DNA from: Prevotella sp. UBA6429
GTDB taxonomy: Bacteria > Bacteroidota > Bacteroidia > Bacteroidales > Bacteroidaceae
NCBI GenBank assembly: GCA_002437285.1
Contig: DJOV01000128.1
Location: forward strand, 1 to 25,212
Length of the DNA stretch: 25,212 bases
Direction of reading: 5' to 3'
Shown here: positions 8,377-17,063 of the stretch, one piece after another
Layout: the number at the start of each line of letters is the position of its first letter
Numbering within the stretch: position 1 is the stretch's first letter
Program-made: the position numbers and the translations under genes
The notes under the pieces: generated by a model
Database searches by the model: none
What the model was told of the DNA's origin: nothing
The model's input: only the letters and a program-made list of their open reading frames with translations

Positions 8377-8708
8377 GTATGGACAAATACGCTAAACAAC
8401 TCAACGACTATCTGGAACTGATGAGCCGTTCCACGCTCCTCGTGAACGAGGGCGACCGCCGCAACATGAGGGTGCTGCTGACCATGCTCGGCCCCATCGA
8501 CGAGGAGATCATGGAAGCTCGCTATGGCCTCTTCGGCCAAGAGCGCAGACCCCTTGACGACATCGCCCGCCGCTATCGGATGAGTCTCGAGAGCCTCACC
8601 GACAGCATCGCCAAGGATCTCCGTCGGCTGGCCATCACGCCCGAGTGGCAGATGTTGCTCCGCCAGTTTTCGCCCCTCGTCAGGAAGCGCATCGGGCTGG
8701 AAGAGTGA
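8373..8708 (+). CDS. Small protein resembling sigma-70 region 4
   Basis: A 111-residue protein. Residues 36-86 follow the pattern of sigma-70 region 4: LTMLGPIDEEIMEARYGLFG, then a helix-turn-helix at about 61-86 (LDDIARRYRMSLESLTDSI). It has no region 2, so it cannot be a complete sigma factor. It may be a DNA-binding regulator, an anti-sigma-type partner, or an RNA polymerase-binding protein. The start at 8373 is chosen because GGGAGGAC lies just before it and it overlaps the phosphoesterase stop as ATGA; an alternative ATG follows at 8379. I do not recognise a named family. The HTH assignment is by pattern only. Confidence 0.8.
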   Translation: MSMDKYAKQLNDYLELMSRSTLLVNEGDRRNMRVLLTMLGPIDEEIMEARYGLFGQERRPLDDIARRYRMSLESLTDSIAKDLRRLAITPEWQMLLRQFSPLVRKRIGLEE

Positions 8709-8758
8709 CACGGGCCCATAGAAAAGCTAAAGAGTGTAATCAATAAATATAGGGATTG

Positions 8759-9940
8759 ATGAAAAAGATATTGTTGCTTGGCTCAGGCGAACTGGGCAAG
8801 GAGTTTACGATTGCCGCCAAACGGGCGGGCCAGTATGTGGTCGCCTGCGACCGTTACGACAACGCGCCAGCCATGCAGGTGGCCGATGAGCGGGAGGTCT
8901 TCTCCATGCTCGATGGTGAGGCGCTTACCGCTGTTGTAGAGAAGCACAGACCCGACATCATCGTGCCGGAGATAGAAGCCATCCGCACCGAGCGACTCTT
9001 CGACTTCGAGCGTGAGGGCATACAGGTTGTGCCATCGGCCCGTGCCGTCAACTTCACCATGAACCGGCGCGCCATCCGCGACTTGGCCGCCAAGGAACTG
9101 GGGTTGCGCACGGCCAAGTATTTCTATGCCAAGACGTTTGATGAGTTCAAGCGAGCTGCCGATGAGATCGGATTCCCCTGTGTGGTGAAGCCTTTGATGT
9201 CGTCGTCGGGCCACGGACAGAGCTACGTCCATAACGATGATGAGCTGCGCGAGGCTTTCCGCGAGGCCATGGAGGACGGACGTGGCGACGTGAAGGAGGT
9301 CATCATCGAGGAGTTTATCGACTTCGACTCCGAGTTCACCTTGCTCACCGTCACTCAGAAAGAGGGTCCCACGCTTTTCTGCCCGCCCATCGGGCATGTG
9401 CAGAAAGGTGGCGACTATCGTGAAAGTTGGATGCCCTGCGCCCTCTCCTCCGATGCCCTGCGCCAGGCTCAGCACATCGCCGATGAGGTGACGCGCGCCC
9501 TGACGGGCTATGGCCTTTGGGGTGTGGAGTTCTTCCTCACTAAGCAAGGAGAGGTCATCTTCTCCGAGCTCAGCCCGCGGCCCCATGACACAGGCATGGT
9601 GACCCTCAGCCACTGTACCAATCTTAGCGAGTTTGAGCTTCATTTCCGTGCCGTCATGGGACTGCCCATCCCTGCCATCCATCTGGAGCACAATGGTGCA
9701 TCGGCTGTCATTCTCTCACCGGTGGAGAGCGACAAGCCTCTTGACTACAACCTTACGGATGTGTGTCGGGAAGACCATTCGCGTGTGCGTATCTTCGGAA
9801 AACAGGAAGCTCATGTGGGACGTCGCATGGGCGTGGTACTCTGCTACGACGAAGTGGGAAGCGATATCAATAATCTGCGTGACAAGGCCAAACGGTTAGC
9901 CAAGACCGTGCTGGGAACCGATCCGTACATGAAAAAATAA
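8759..9940 (+). CDS. purT: Formate-dependent phosphoribosylglycinamide formyltransferase
   Basis: An ATP-grasp enzyme that makes formyl-GAR from GAR, formate and ATP, the folate-independent version of step three of purine synthesis. The 393-residue length matches the family. Seen are the N-terminal GSGELGKE (8-15), EIEAIRTERL (71-80), the ATP-grasp segment KPLMSSSGHGQS (144-155), a VEFFL strand and the metal-binding SELSPRPHDTGMVT (269-282). The ATG at 8759 is preferred to the TTG three bases earlier; AGGG precedes it. It is 50 bases after the sigma-4-like gene and 10 bases before the FdtA-like gene, so it may share a transcript with the sugar cassette. Confidence 0.97.
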   Translation: MKKILLLGSGELGKEFTIAAKRAGQYVVACDRYDNAPAMQVADEREVFSMLDGEALTAVVEKHRPDIIVPEIEAIRTERLFDFEREGIQVVPSARAVNFTMNRRAIRDLAAKELGLRTAKYFYAKTFDEFKRAADEIGFPCVVKPLMSSSGHGQSYVHNDDELREAFREAMEDGRGDVKEVIIEEFIDFDSEFTLLTVTQKEGPTLFCPPIGHVQKGGDYRESWMPCALSSDALRQAQHIADEVTRALTGYGLWGVEFFLTKQGEVIFSELSPRPHDTGMVTLSHCTNLSEFELHFRAVMGLPIPAIHLEHNGASAVILSPVESDKPLDYNLTDVCREDHSRVRIFGKQEAHVGRRMGVVLCYDEVGSDINNLRDKAKRLAKTVLGTDPYMKK

Positions 9941-9950
9941 AAACCAAGGA

Positions 9951-10364
9951 ATGGAGAAGACGATGGGGCGTGTCATTGACCTGCCCAAGATAGTGGATCC
10001 ACGAGGCAACTTGACCGTGGCCGAGCAGTTGAAGTCGGTGCCCTTCGAAATCAGGAGGGTCTATTGGACGTATGACGTGCCCTCGGGAGAACATCGCGGT
10101 GGCCATGCCCACCGCCATTGCCGTGAGTTTATCATTGCCGTGAGTGGCTCGTTCACCGTCACGCTCAATGATGGACGTGACAGCAAGTCTTTTCTATTGA
10201 ACCATCCCTACCAGGGGCTTCTTGTCGAGACAGGCGTATGGCGCACGTTGGAGGACTTCTCCTCGGGTGCCGTCTGCCTGGTGTTGGCTGAAGACCTCTT
10301 TGATGAAGACGACTACATTCGCGACTATGTCGCGTTCCTGCGCTACGAGAGTGCTGGTGGATAA
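9951..10364 (+). CDS. dTDP-4-oxo-6-deoxyglucose 3,4- (or 3-epimer) ketoisomerase, FdtA/QdtA type
   Basis: A 137-residue single-domain cupin of the WxcM-like C-terminal family. Members shift the keto group of dTDP-4-keto-6-deoxyglucose to C3, the first committed step towards 3-amino-3,6-dideoxyhexoses (Fuc3N or Qui3N). Family motifs seen: DPRGNLTVAE (16-25), PFEIRRVYWTYDVP (31-44), the catalytic RGGHAH (49-54) with H52 and H54, and CREFIIAVSGSFTV. Sequence alone does not distinguish the galacto (FdtA) from gluco (QdtA) product. The start is the ATG at 9951 after AAGGA; a second ATG follows at 9963. Its neighbours, an acyltransferase and an aminotransferase, are the expected partners. The precursor genes rmlA/rmlB are not in this window. 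Confidence 0.9.
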   Translation: MEKTMGRVIDLPKIVDPRGNLTVAEQLKSVPFEIRRVYWTYDVPSGEHRGGHAHRHCREFIIAVSGSFTVTLNDGRDSKSFLLNHPYQGLLVETGVWRTLEDFSSGAVCLVLAEDLFDEDDYIRDYVAFLRYESAGG

Positions 10365-10377
10365 GGAGAATGACGCT

Positions 10378-11301
10378 ATGGATATTTATGAAGTTGACAG
10401 AGAGACCTTTGCAGAGTTGTTTCCAGCTACGCATATATACAACTCCGTGGCATTTGCCGAACTGAATAGTGGCAAGGTGGAGCGAGTTCGATATCTTACG
10501 TTCTCTGACACGAAACAGCGTTTCGGCGTCATACTGGGTGAGCGAGACCGTGTGCTGCGTTCGCCGTTTTCTGCACCGTTTGGGGGCTTCATCCAAAAGG
10601 GTGTGCAGAACCTTGCCAATATGGAACACGCGGCCAGTCTTCTTACGGCTTATGCGACCGAACACTCACTGGGCATTAGCGTCACACTGCCGCCTCTGGT
10701 TTACGATGCCTCGCAACTGTCCAAATGGGCCAAAGTGCTGATGAGCACGATGACGGTGAGGTGTGTGGATCTCAATTACCACATGGACTTGTCGCGCTTT
10801 CCCGATTACAGGCAGATTATAGATCGCAGTGCCCGCAACAAGCTCAATCATGCGTTACGTCAGGGGTTCAGGTTGGTGCGGCTTGATGGTTGTTGCCATG
10901 CCGACGTGGCGCGTGCTTACGAGGTGATACGGCGAAACCGGGCGGAGAGGGGATATCCGTTGCGTATGACGCTCGAGCAGGTGTGGAAGACAGTGAGCGG
11001 AGTGGTTAAGGCCGACTTTTTTGTGCTTGAGCATGAGGGACGCGACGTGGCAGCAGCACAAGTGTTTCATGTGGCCGAGGGCATAGTGCAAGTGATATAT
11101 TGGGGAGACATACGCGAATATTCGGAACTGCGCCCCATGAACTACTTGGCCTATTCGGTGGCTAAACATTATTATGAGGCTGGAATGCGCATTCTTGACA
11201 TAGGACCTTCCACTGAGAACGGCGTGCCCAACCATGGACTTTGCGAATTTAAGGAAGACACCGGATGCTCGGTGAGTCTGAAATATAGTTTTGTGATATG
11301 A
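10378..11301 (+). CDS. FemAB/GNAT-like N-acyltransferase of the sugar cassette
   Basis: A 307-residue protein with the layout of FemAB-like or BioF2-like acetyltransferases (Acetyltransf_6): an N-terminal GNAT half, then a second half with RSARNKLNHALRQGFRLVR, a basic helix typical of this fold, and FFVLEHEGRDVAAAQVFHVAEGIVQVIYWGD. The start is ATG at 10378, preceded by TAAGGAG that overlaps the previous stop codon; longer frames extending to 10222 run inside the FdtA-like gene and are not used. Its stop overlaps the next start as ATGA (11298-11301). By position it would acylate the amino sugar made by the flanking genes, replacing the left-handed-beta-helix FdtC/QdtC enzyme of the known pathways. 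That role is an inference; lipid or peptide targets are possible. Confidence 0.85.
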   Translation: MDIYEVDRETFAELFPATHIYNSVAFAELNSGKVERVRYLTFSDTKQRFGVILGERDRVLRSPFSAPFGGFIQKGVQNLANMEHAASLLTAYATEHSLGISVTLPPLVYDASQLSKWAKVLMSTMTVRCVDLNYHMDLSRFPDYRQIIDRSARNKLNHALRQGFRLVRLDGCCHADVARAYEVIRRNRAERGYPLRMTLEQVWKTVSGVVKADFFVLEHEGRDVAAAQVFHVAEGIVQVIYWGDIREYSELRPMNYLAYSVAKHYYEAGMRILDIGPSTENGVPNHGLCEFKEDTGCSVSLKYSFVI

Positions 11302-12452
11302 TCAAATACCTTGATCTAAAAAAAGTCACGGCAGAGCACGCTGACGAGATAGAATCCGCCGTGAAGCGGGTCATCGAGAGCGGATGGTATCTCCAAGGAG
11401 AGGCCACACGCCTGTTTGAGACCCAGTATGCTGCATTCCTGGGCACAAGACACTGCGTAGGATGCGGCAATGGACTGGACGCCCTGACCCTCATCTTCCG
11501 CGCTTACAAGGAGCTGGGCGTGCTTCACGAGGGCGATGAAGTGATCGTGCCGGCCAACACCTATATCGCCTCCATCCTCTCCATCACGGAGAATGGCCTG
11601 AAGGCCGTGCTGGTGGAGCCGCGCATGGACACGCTGCAACTCGACGACAGGCTGATCGAGCAGGCCATCACCGAGCGGACCAAGGCCATCCTGCTGGTGC
11701 ACCTCTATGGACGATGCGCCTACACCCGGCACATCGGAGAGCTGTGCCAGCGATACCACCTGCGGTTGGTGGAAGACAATGCGCAGGCCCACGGGTGCTA
11801 TTATGTTGGGGCAGAGCGCTGGGTGCGCACGGGTGCGCTGGGCGATGCCGCGGCGCATAGCTTCTATCCGGGCAAGAACCTGGGTGCCCTGGGCGATGCG
11901 GGCGCGGTGACGACCAACGACGACGATCTGGCCTGCTGCGTGAGGTCGCTGGGCAACTACGGTTCATCGCGCAAGTACGTCTTCCCCTACAGGGGGCGCA
12001 ACTCGCGCATCGATGAGGTGCAGGCGGCTGTGCTCGCGGCCAAGCTGAAATACCTGGACAGCGAGAATGACAGCCGGCGCGTGGTGGCTGATTATTACTA
12101 CCGCCATATCGACAGTCCCTACGTGACGCTGCCCGGACGGGAGGAGTGGCTGAAGCCGACCGACCAGAATCCATTTCATTCGGACAATGTCTTCCATATC
12201 TTCCCCATTCTGACGCCTTATCGTGCCGATCTGCAGCAATATCTCAAGGACCAGGGCGTCGGGACGATGATCCATTATCCCATCCCGCCCCACCACCAGC
12301 AGTGCTACGCTGAATGGAACAGCTTGTCGCTCCCTGTTACGGAGAAGATCCATAGCCAGGAGTTGAGCCTGCCGTGCAATCAAGTGATGCCCCGCAAGGA
12401 GGTGGCGTACGTGGCACAGTGTGTCAACAGGTTTGTGCCGCACAACCCATAA
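11298..12452 (+). CDS. DegT/DnrJ/EryC1/StrS aminotransferase, FdtB/QdtB-like
   Basis: A 384-residue PLP enzyme that would aminate the 3-keto sugar made by the FdtA-like isomerase, with glutamate as donor. Motifs: GCGNGLDAL (55-63), VPANTYIAS (84-92), the PLP-stacking VEDNAQAHG (158-166), the PLP lysine K193 in HSFYPGKNLGALGDAG, and NSRIDEVQAAVL. The C-terminal section GVGTMIHYPIPPHHQ is the usual sugar-substrate region of this family. Start and previous stop overlap as ATGA, showing tight coupling to the acyltransferase. It is followed after 19 bases by topB. 3-amination rather than 4-amination is inferred from the FdtA-like neighbour. Confidence 0.93.
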   Translation: MIKYLDLKKVTAEHADEIESAVKRVIESGWYLQGEATRLFETQYAAFLGTRHCVGCGNGLDALTLIFRAYKELGVLHEGDEVIVPANTYIASILSITENGLKAVLVEPRMDTLQLDDRLIEQAITERTKAILLVHLYGRCAYTRHIGELCQRYHLRLVEDNAQAHGCYYVGAERWVRTGALGDAAAHSFYPGKNLGALGDAGAVTTNDDDLACCVRSLGNYGSSRKYVFPYRGRNSRIDEVQAAVLAAKLKYLDSENDSRRVVADYYYRHIDSPYVTLPGREEWLKPTDQNPFHSDNVFHIFPILTPYRADLQQYLKDQGVGTMIHYPIPPHHQQCYAEWNSLSLPVTEKIHSQELSLPCNQVMPRKEVAYVAQCVNRFVPHNP

Positions 12453-12471
12453 TAGATAGCATTAAGAACTC

Positions 12472-14562
12472 ATGATTGTTTGTATAGCAGAGAAACCGAG
12501 CGTCGCCCGCGACATTGCCCGCATACTGGGTGCCACCACCCAGCACGATGGCTATATGGAAGGAAACGGCTACCAAGTGACGTGGACCTTCGGACACCTG
12601 TGTGAGTTGAAGGAGCCCAATGATTATCTCGTCAACTGGCGCTTTTGGACATTGGCCGCCTTGCCGATGATTCCTGGAAGGTTCGGCATCAAACTCATAC
12701 CAGACCGTGGTATTGAGAAGCAGTTTAAGACCATCGCCAAGTTGTATGCAGAGGCTGATGAGATCATCAACTGCGGAGATGCCGGCCAGGAAGGTGAGCT
12801 GATACAACGCTGGGTGATGCAGATGGCAAAGGTCAAGTGCCCGGTAAAACGGCTTTGGATATCGTCCATGACGGATGAGGCTATTAAGGAGGGCTTTGCC
12901 AACCTGAAGGACCAGCGGCAATATGAGAGCCTCTATCTCGCTGGACTGAGTCGCGCGGTGGGCGACTGGCTGTTGGGCATGAACTGCACACGTCTCTATA
13001 CGCTCATGTATCGGCAGCAACGTGGACAGGTGCTGTCCATAGGACGTGTGCAGACACCTACACTCGCTCTTATCGTGCAGCGACAAAAGGAGATTGATAA
13101 TTTCAAGCCGGAACCTTACTGGGTGCTGTCTACCTTGTACCGAGACACGCTGTTTACCGCTACATCTGGCAAGTTCATGTCGGAAGAAGAGGGTAAGGCG
13201 GCGTTCTCAATGATTGAGGGAAAGCCATTTGTCATCACTGATGTTAAGAAAAAACAAGGTAAAGAACCGCCCAAACAGCTCTACGACTTGACCTCCCTGC
13301 AGGTGGATCTCAACAGAAAGTATGGCTTCTCTTCACAATTGTCGCTCAATATCATACAAGGATTGTACGAAAAGAAGCTGACTACTTATCCGCGTGTGGA
13401 CACCCAATATCTTTCGGATGACATCTATCCCAAGTGTCCCGGCATTCTCAATGGTGTGAGCCAATGCGTGATGGAAGGTAAGAAGCCCTATCTATCCATC
13501 GTGCAAAACCTTGCGGCTATCAGCAAGAGCTTGCCTAAGTCGAAACGAGTCTTCGACACATCGAAGGTGACCGATCACCACGCCATTATTCCCACAGGTG
13601 TGGTTCCGTCGGGATTGACGGATGTGGAAAAGAAGGTGTACGACTTGATCGCAAGGCGATTTGTGGCCGCGTTCTATCCTGATTGCAAATTCTCGACGAC
13701 CTCGGTCAGCGGTAAGGTTGACAAGGTGGATTTTAAGACGTCGGGCAAGGAAATCCTTTATCCGGGTTGGCGTAGCGTCTACTCCAAGGAGGATCAGACT
13801 GTGGATGAGAATGGCAAGAAGGAGATGGAGGAAAAGTTGCTGCCTACCTTTGAGAAAGGAGAAACGGGCCCCCACAGACCTACCTTGACGCGCAAGATGA
13901 CCTTGCCGCCTAAGCACTACACGGAAGCATCGCTTCTGAGAGCCATGGAGACTGCCGGTAAGCTGGTGGACGACGAGGAACTGTCTGCGGCAATGAAGGA
14001 GAATGGCATAGGAAGGCCCTCATCGCGGGCGGGAATCATAGAAACACTCTTCAAGCGTCATTATATCCGCCGTGAGCGGAAAAACCTGGTGGCAACTCCG
14101 ACAGGCATCCAACTGATAGACACCATACACGAAAAACTGCTCACAAGTGTCGAACTGACGGGTATGTGGGAGAAGAAGTTGCGTGACATTGAGCACCACA
14201 AGTATGATGCGGCCACGTTTGTCAATGAATTGAAGGAACAGGTGTCGCGCATCGTCACAGATGTGATGCACGACAACTCGGGACGTAGCATTGACAGTGG
14301 AGACGTGCCACAGAAGCCCTCTCCGAAGGCCCCGACAGCATCGGCTGGGCAAAAGAAAAAAGGGCCAAGGGCTAAGAAGGAAACTCAAGAGACGATGACG
14401 GCATCGGTGAAGGAGCAGGTGGAGACGCTGAGAGCCTCTGTGCCGCAAGAGGGCGACCTATGCCCGGTGTGCCACCAAGGGCACGTCATCAAGGGAAAGA
14501 CGGCCTATGGTTGCTCAAGGTGGAAAGAAGGATGCAACTTTAGGGTTCCTCTTGAGCAATGA
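12472..14562 (+). CDS. topB: DNA topoisomerase III
   Basis: A type IA topoisomerase of 696 residues that relaxes and decatenates DNA through a single-strand break. The Toprim domain shows AEKPSVARD (6-14, with E7) and CGDAGQEGEL (101-110, with D103 and E107). The catalytic tyrosine is Y306 in KKLTTYPRVD. A later ENGIGRPSSRAGII motif is typical. Residues about 605-655 form a Lys/Ala/Pro-rich linker, followed by a C-terminal zinc ribbon with CPVC and CSRWKEGC. No mobile-element genes lie nearby, so this looks like the chromosomal copy rather than the conjugative-transposon type. The last 23 bases overlap the 3' end of the convergent permease gene. Confidence 0.96.
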   Translation: MIVCIAEKPSVARDIARILGATTQHDGYMEGNGYQVTWTFGHLCELKEPNDYLVNWRFWTLAALPMIPGRFGIKLIPDRGIEKQFKTIAKLYAEADEIINCGDAGQEGELIQRWVMQMAKVKCPVKRLWISSMTDEAIKEGFANLKDQRQYESLYLAGLSRAVGDWLLGMNCTRLYTLMYRQQRGQVLSIGRVQTPTLALIVQRQKEIDNFKPEPYWVLSTLYRDTLFTATSGKFMSEEEGKAAFSMIEGKPFVITDVKKKQGKEPPKQLYDLTSLQVDLNRKYGFSSQLSLNIIQGLYEKKLTTYPRVDTQYLSDDIYPKCPGILNGVSQCVMEGKKPYLSIVQNLAAISKSLPKSKRVFDTSKVTDHHAIIPTGVVPSGLTDVEKKVYDLIARRFVAAFYPDCKFSTTSVSGKVDKVDFKTSGKEILYPGWRSVYSKEDQTVDENGKKEMEEKLLPTFEKGETGPHRPTLTRKMTLPPKHYTEASLLRAMETAGKLVDDEELSAAMKENGIGRPSSRAGIIETLFKRHYIRRERKNLVATPTGIQLIDTIHEKLLTSVELTGMWEKKLRDIEHHKYDAATFVNELKEQVSRIVTDVMHDNSGRSIDSGDVPQKPSPKAPTASAGQKKKGPRAKKETQETMTASVKEQVETLRASVPQEGDLCPVCHQGHVIKGKTAYGCSRWKEGCNFRVPLEQ

Positions 14563-15832
14563 GGCTGTTTGATGCAGATTTTTGTAGCTTGGCTGCTTGG
14601 GCTTTTTCTTTCAAACGTTGCATATGCTCAAAAGCCCTCCGGCGCGTGGCGATGATCTGATAGCGATAGACCAAGCAGGTGGCAAGGAAATAGACCAGGA
14701 CCTGGATCCACAATGCCTGATACTCAGGCTCTATGTCTTGCAGAGTCCCACCCATTGAGGAAATTCTCAGGAAACCGCGCACACCGAACGTGGAAGGGAT
14801 GATGCTGGCCACGCCCTGCCAAAAACCGGGAATGTTGGATTGTGGCCAACTGATACCTGTCATGAACAGGAAGGGCACTGAGGTGAACACCACCAGCAAC
14901 ATGACGTTCTCTCGATAGCGCACAAGGCAGGAGAGCATCATGCCGAAGAAGATGCATGCCAAAATGTAGGGTACCAATAGCCCGATGATGGCTTGCGCGG
15001 AAACAAGCGACGTGAAGTGGAAAAGATGAGGTATCACAAGAGCCAAGTATGCTCCCATGACCAGGTAAATCATGAAATAGCAGAATGACTTGCCCAACAC
15101 AATGCGGAAAATGCCGTTGTAGTGTTTGGATATGGGGACGAGGTCCTGGTAGCGGTTGTTTTCGCGTGCGGTGCCCGCTGCCAAACCGATGCCCAACAAC
15201 AATGTCTGTTGCAGGATAAGCATCAGCACGCCCGGCAGAATGGCATTGCCATATCCGCCTGTGGTGTTGAAGATGGGCACTTCGTCAAAATCAAGTGGCT
15301 TGGTGGTCACTTCGTCATCACGGGTGGTGAAGTCGGTGCTTTGCGCAATCTGGACCTGGGAGCTCATCTCCGACGCTACGGCTTGTGCCGTCTGGTAGAT
15401 GGCCTTGTAAGTGAGCATCAGGCTCATGTCGCAATAGACGCTGACCATTGATTGCTCCCCCCGGTAGATGCGACGCTCAAAATCTTCTGGGAAGTATAGG
15501 GCACCGTGCACTTGTTGCTTGGCTGTGAGATCCTGGGCTTCTTCCAAGGAGTTGCAATAATAGGCCACTTTGGCGTCTGGGCCCGCATCGAAGTCTCTGA
15601 TGAATTCCCTGGAGGTATGTGAATGAGACATGTCGACAATGGCCACCGGTACATCGCGCACAACCTCGTTATTGTAAATCCATGAGTAGAGTATGGGGTA
15701 GAGCAGGGGCACTAACACGCAGAAGATGAGCACACCTTCATCCGTGATGGTGCCTCGCATCTCGCGGACACAAATGTAACAGGTGTCCGCGATACCTTCC
15801 TTAATCCGTTGAAGCAGACTGTCTTTTTCCAT
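14540..15832 (-). CDS. ABC-2 type permease (second of the pair)
   Basis: A 430-residue inner-membrane protein of the ABC2_membrane_3 (YbhR/YhhJ-like) group. One membrane segment near residues 34-51 is followed by a long periplasmic domain (about 52-200, including PVAIVDMSHSHTSREFIRDFDAG), then five or so segments from ILPGVLMLILQQTLLLGIG onwards, with FLFMTGISWP typical of the family. The C-terminal tail is charged and cytosolic. I use the ATG at 15832, two bases after the stop of the preceding permease, rather than an in-frame ATG at 15880 that would overlap that gene by 46 bases. The two permeases probably form a heterodimeric transmembrane unit with HlyD and TolC. No ATP-binding protein is encoded next to them. 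Confidence 0.93.
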   Translation of the reverse strand: MEKDSLLQRIKEGIADTCYICVREMRGTITDEGVLIFCVLVPLLYPILYSWIYNNEVVRDVPVAIVDMSHSHTSREFIRDFDAGPDAKVAYYCNSLEEAQDLTAKQQVHGALYFPEDFERRIYRGEQSMVSVYCDMSLMLTYKAIYQTAQAVASEMSSQVQIAQSTDFTTRDDEVTTKPLDFDEVPIFNTTGGYGNAILPGVLMLILQQTLLLGIGLAAGTARENNRYQDLVPISKHYNGIFRIVLGKSFCYFMIYLVMGAYLALVIPHLFHFTSLVSAQAIIGLLVPYILACIFFGMMLSCLVRYRENVMLLVVFTSVPFLFMTGISWPQSNIPGFWQGVASIIPSTFGVRGFLRISSMGGTLQDIEPEYQALWIQVLVYFLATCLVYRYQIIATRRRAFEHMQRLKEKAQAAKLQKSASNSLIAQEEP

Positions 15833-15834
15833 GC

Positions 15835-17052
15835 TTAGGGTATGTAAGTGTATACAAGCATCGCCTTCTTGATGTTCCATATGGTGAAGATGGGCAGAAG
15901 GGCGAAGATGCAGAGGGCCATGAGGTCAAACCATGAGTCGGTGAGGGGGAAGCCGTTGAAGATGCCCATCTGGTAAATCATGTAGTAATGGCGTAGCGGA
16001 AACAACTGGGCCACGGACTGAATGATGGAGTCCATGGCAAACACTGGATAGGTGGCTCCACATACGGAAAAACTCACCACCGACCACAGCGAACAGATTG
16101 ACATGGACATGCGCAATGAGGGCATCAGACCAAAGGCAAATACGCCAAAGCCTTGACATGCCAAGACTGCCAGCAATCCCAACAATAAGATGGGAACCAC
16201 GCCACCCGGATGTGGGAACCCCAGACAATAGAAGACGTAAAACTCAAAGGCATACATCATGGTCAAGAATATCAAGGTCTGAGGAAGAAGTTTTCCGATG
16301 AGGGCTATGTGCGGGTTGCCACCAGCCATCTTGATCCATTGTCGTGATCGTTTGAACTTCAGTTCGGTACCGATGGAGTAGGGCGTCAACAGGAAAATAA
16401 ACACCATGAGCACGCCAGGCACCATGGTGGTGCTGAGGTAGATGTTGTAATTGGCCCATGGATTGCCTATCATGTGCAGGTCCACGGCAATGGGCTGGAG
16501 AAACGTTCGTATCTCCGTGCTGGTCTTTCCGATGGCAGACAACTTGGTCATGCCGACGGCTGCCGAGCCCAATGTGGAGATGGTCTTGAGGTCACGATAA
16601 AGCATCGAGCCTGCCACCATGGTCACATTGCTATAGTAGAAAGAGATCTTCGGCTGTCGGTTGGACATCAAGCCTGACGTGGTGCCTTTTGGTATGTACA
16701 GGAAAGCGTAGATCTTGTTGCGCTGTATGTCTTGTCGGGCTTCGTTGACGTTGGCGTAATGGGCCACCACGTGCGTAGTCTGGAAGGCGTCAAGCTGCCG
16801 GATGAGTTGGCGTGATGTTGTGGTGTTGTCTTGGTCCACCACTCCGACCGGCATCTCCACGGGCATGCCCTCGTCCATGAGCGATGTGAAAAACAGTATT
16901 GCGAGGGCTGGGAAGATGATGGTGCAAAAGCCATAAATGGGGTTCTTGCGCATGAGGCCAACCTCGCGGTAGGCAATGTGCAAGATCCGACTTAACACCC
17001 CTCGTTCGGAGGGCGTGTTGGCATTGCTGTTGTATGATGACGTCTCGGACAA
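15835..17052 (-). CDS. ABC-2 type permease (first of the pair)
   Basis: A 405-residue member of the same group as the next gene. The N-terminal 35 residues are cytosolic (HIAYREVGLMRKNPIYG is the usual amphipathic lead-in), followed by a segment at 40-58, a large periplasmic region beginning MPVGVVDQDNTTTSRQLIRQ, and several membrane segments after MVPGVLMVFIFLL. CGATYPVFAMD near the end is typical of the family. It starts 11 bases after the adaptor gene and is followed after two bases by the second permease. In E. coli the similar YbhS/YbhR pair works with the ATPase YbhF; here no ATPase gene is seen. Confidence 0.93.
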   Translation of the reverse strand: MSETSSYNSNANTPSERGVLSRILHIAYREVGLMRKNPIYGFCTIIFPALAILFFTSLMDEGMPVEMPVGVVDQDNTTTSRQLIRQLDAFQTTHVVAHYANVNEARQDIQRNKIYAFLYIPKGTTSGLMSNRQPKISFYYSNVTMVAGSMLYRDLKTISTLGSAAVGMTKLSAIGKTSTEIRTFLQPIAVDLHMIGNPWANYNIYLSTTMVPGVLMVFIFLLTPYSIGTELKFKRSRQWIKMAGGNPHIALIGKLLPQTLIFLTMMYAFEFYVFYCLGFPHPGGVVPILLLGLLAVLACQGFGVFAFGLMPSLRMSMSICSLWSVVSFSVCGATYPVFAMDSIIQSVAQLFPLRHYYMIYQMGIFNGFPLTDSWFDLMALCIFALLPIFTIWNIKKAMLVYTYIP

Positions 17053-17063
17053 AGTGCAGGTTG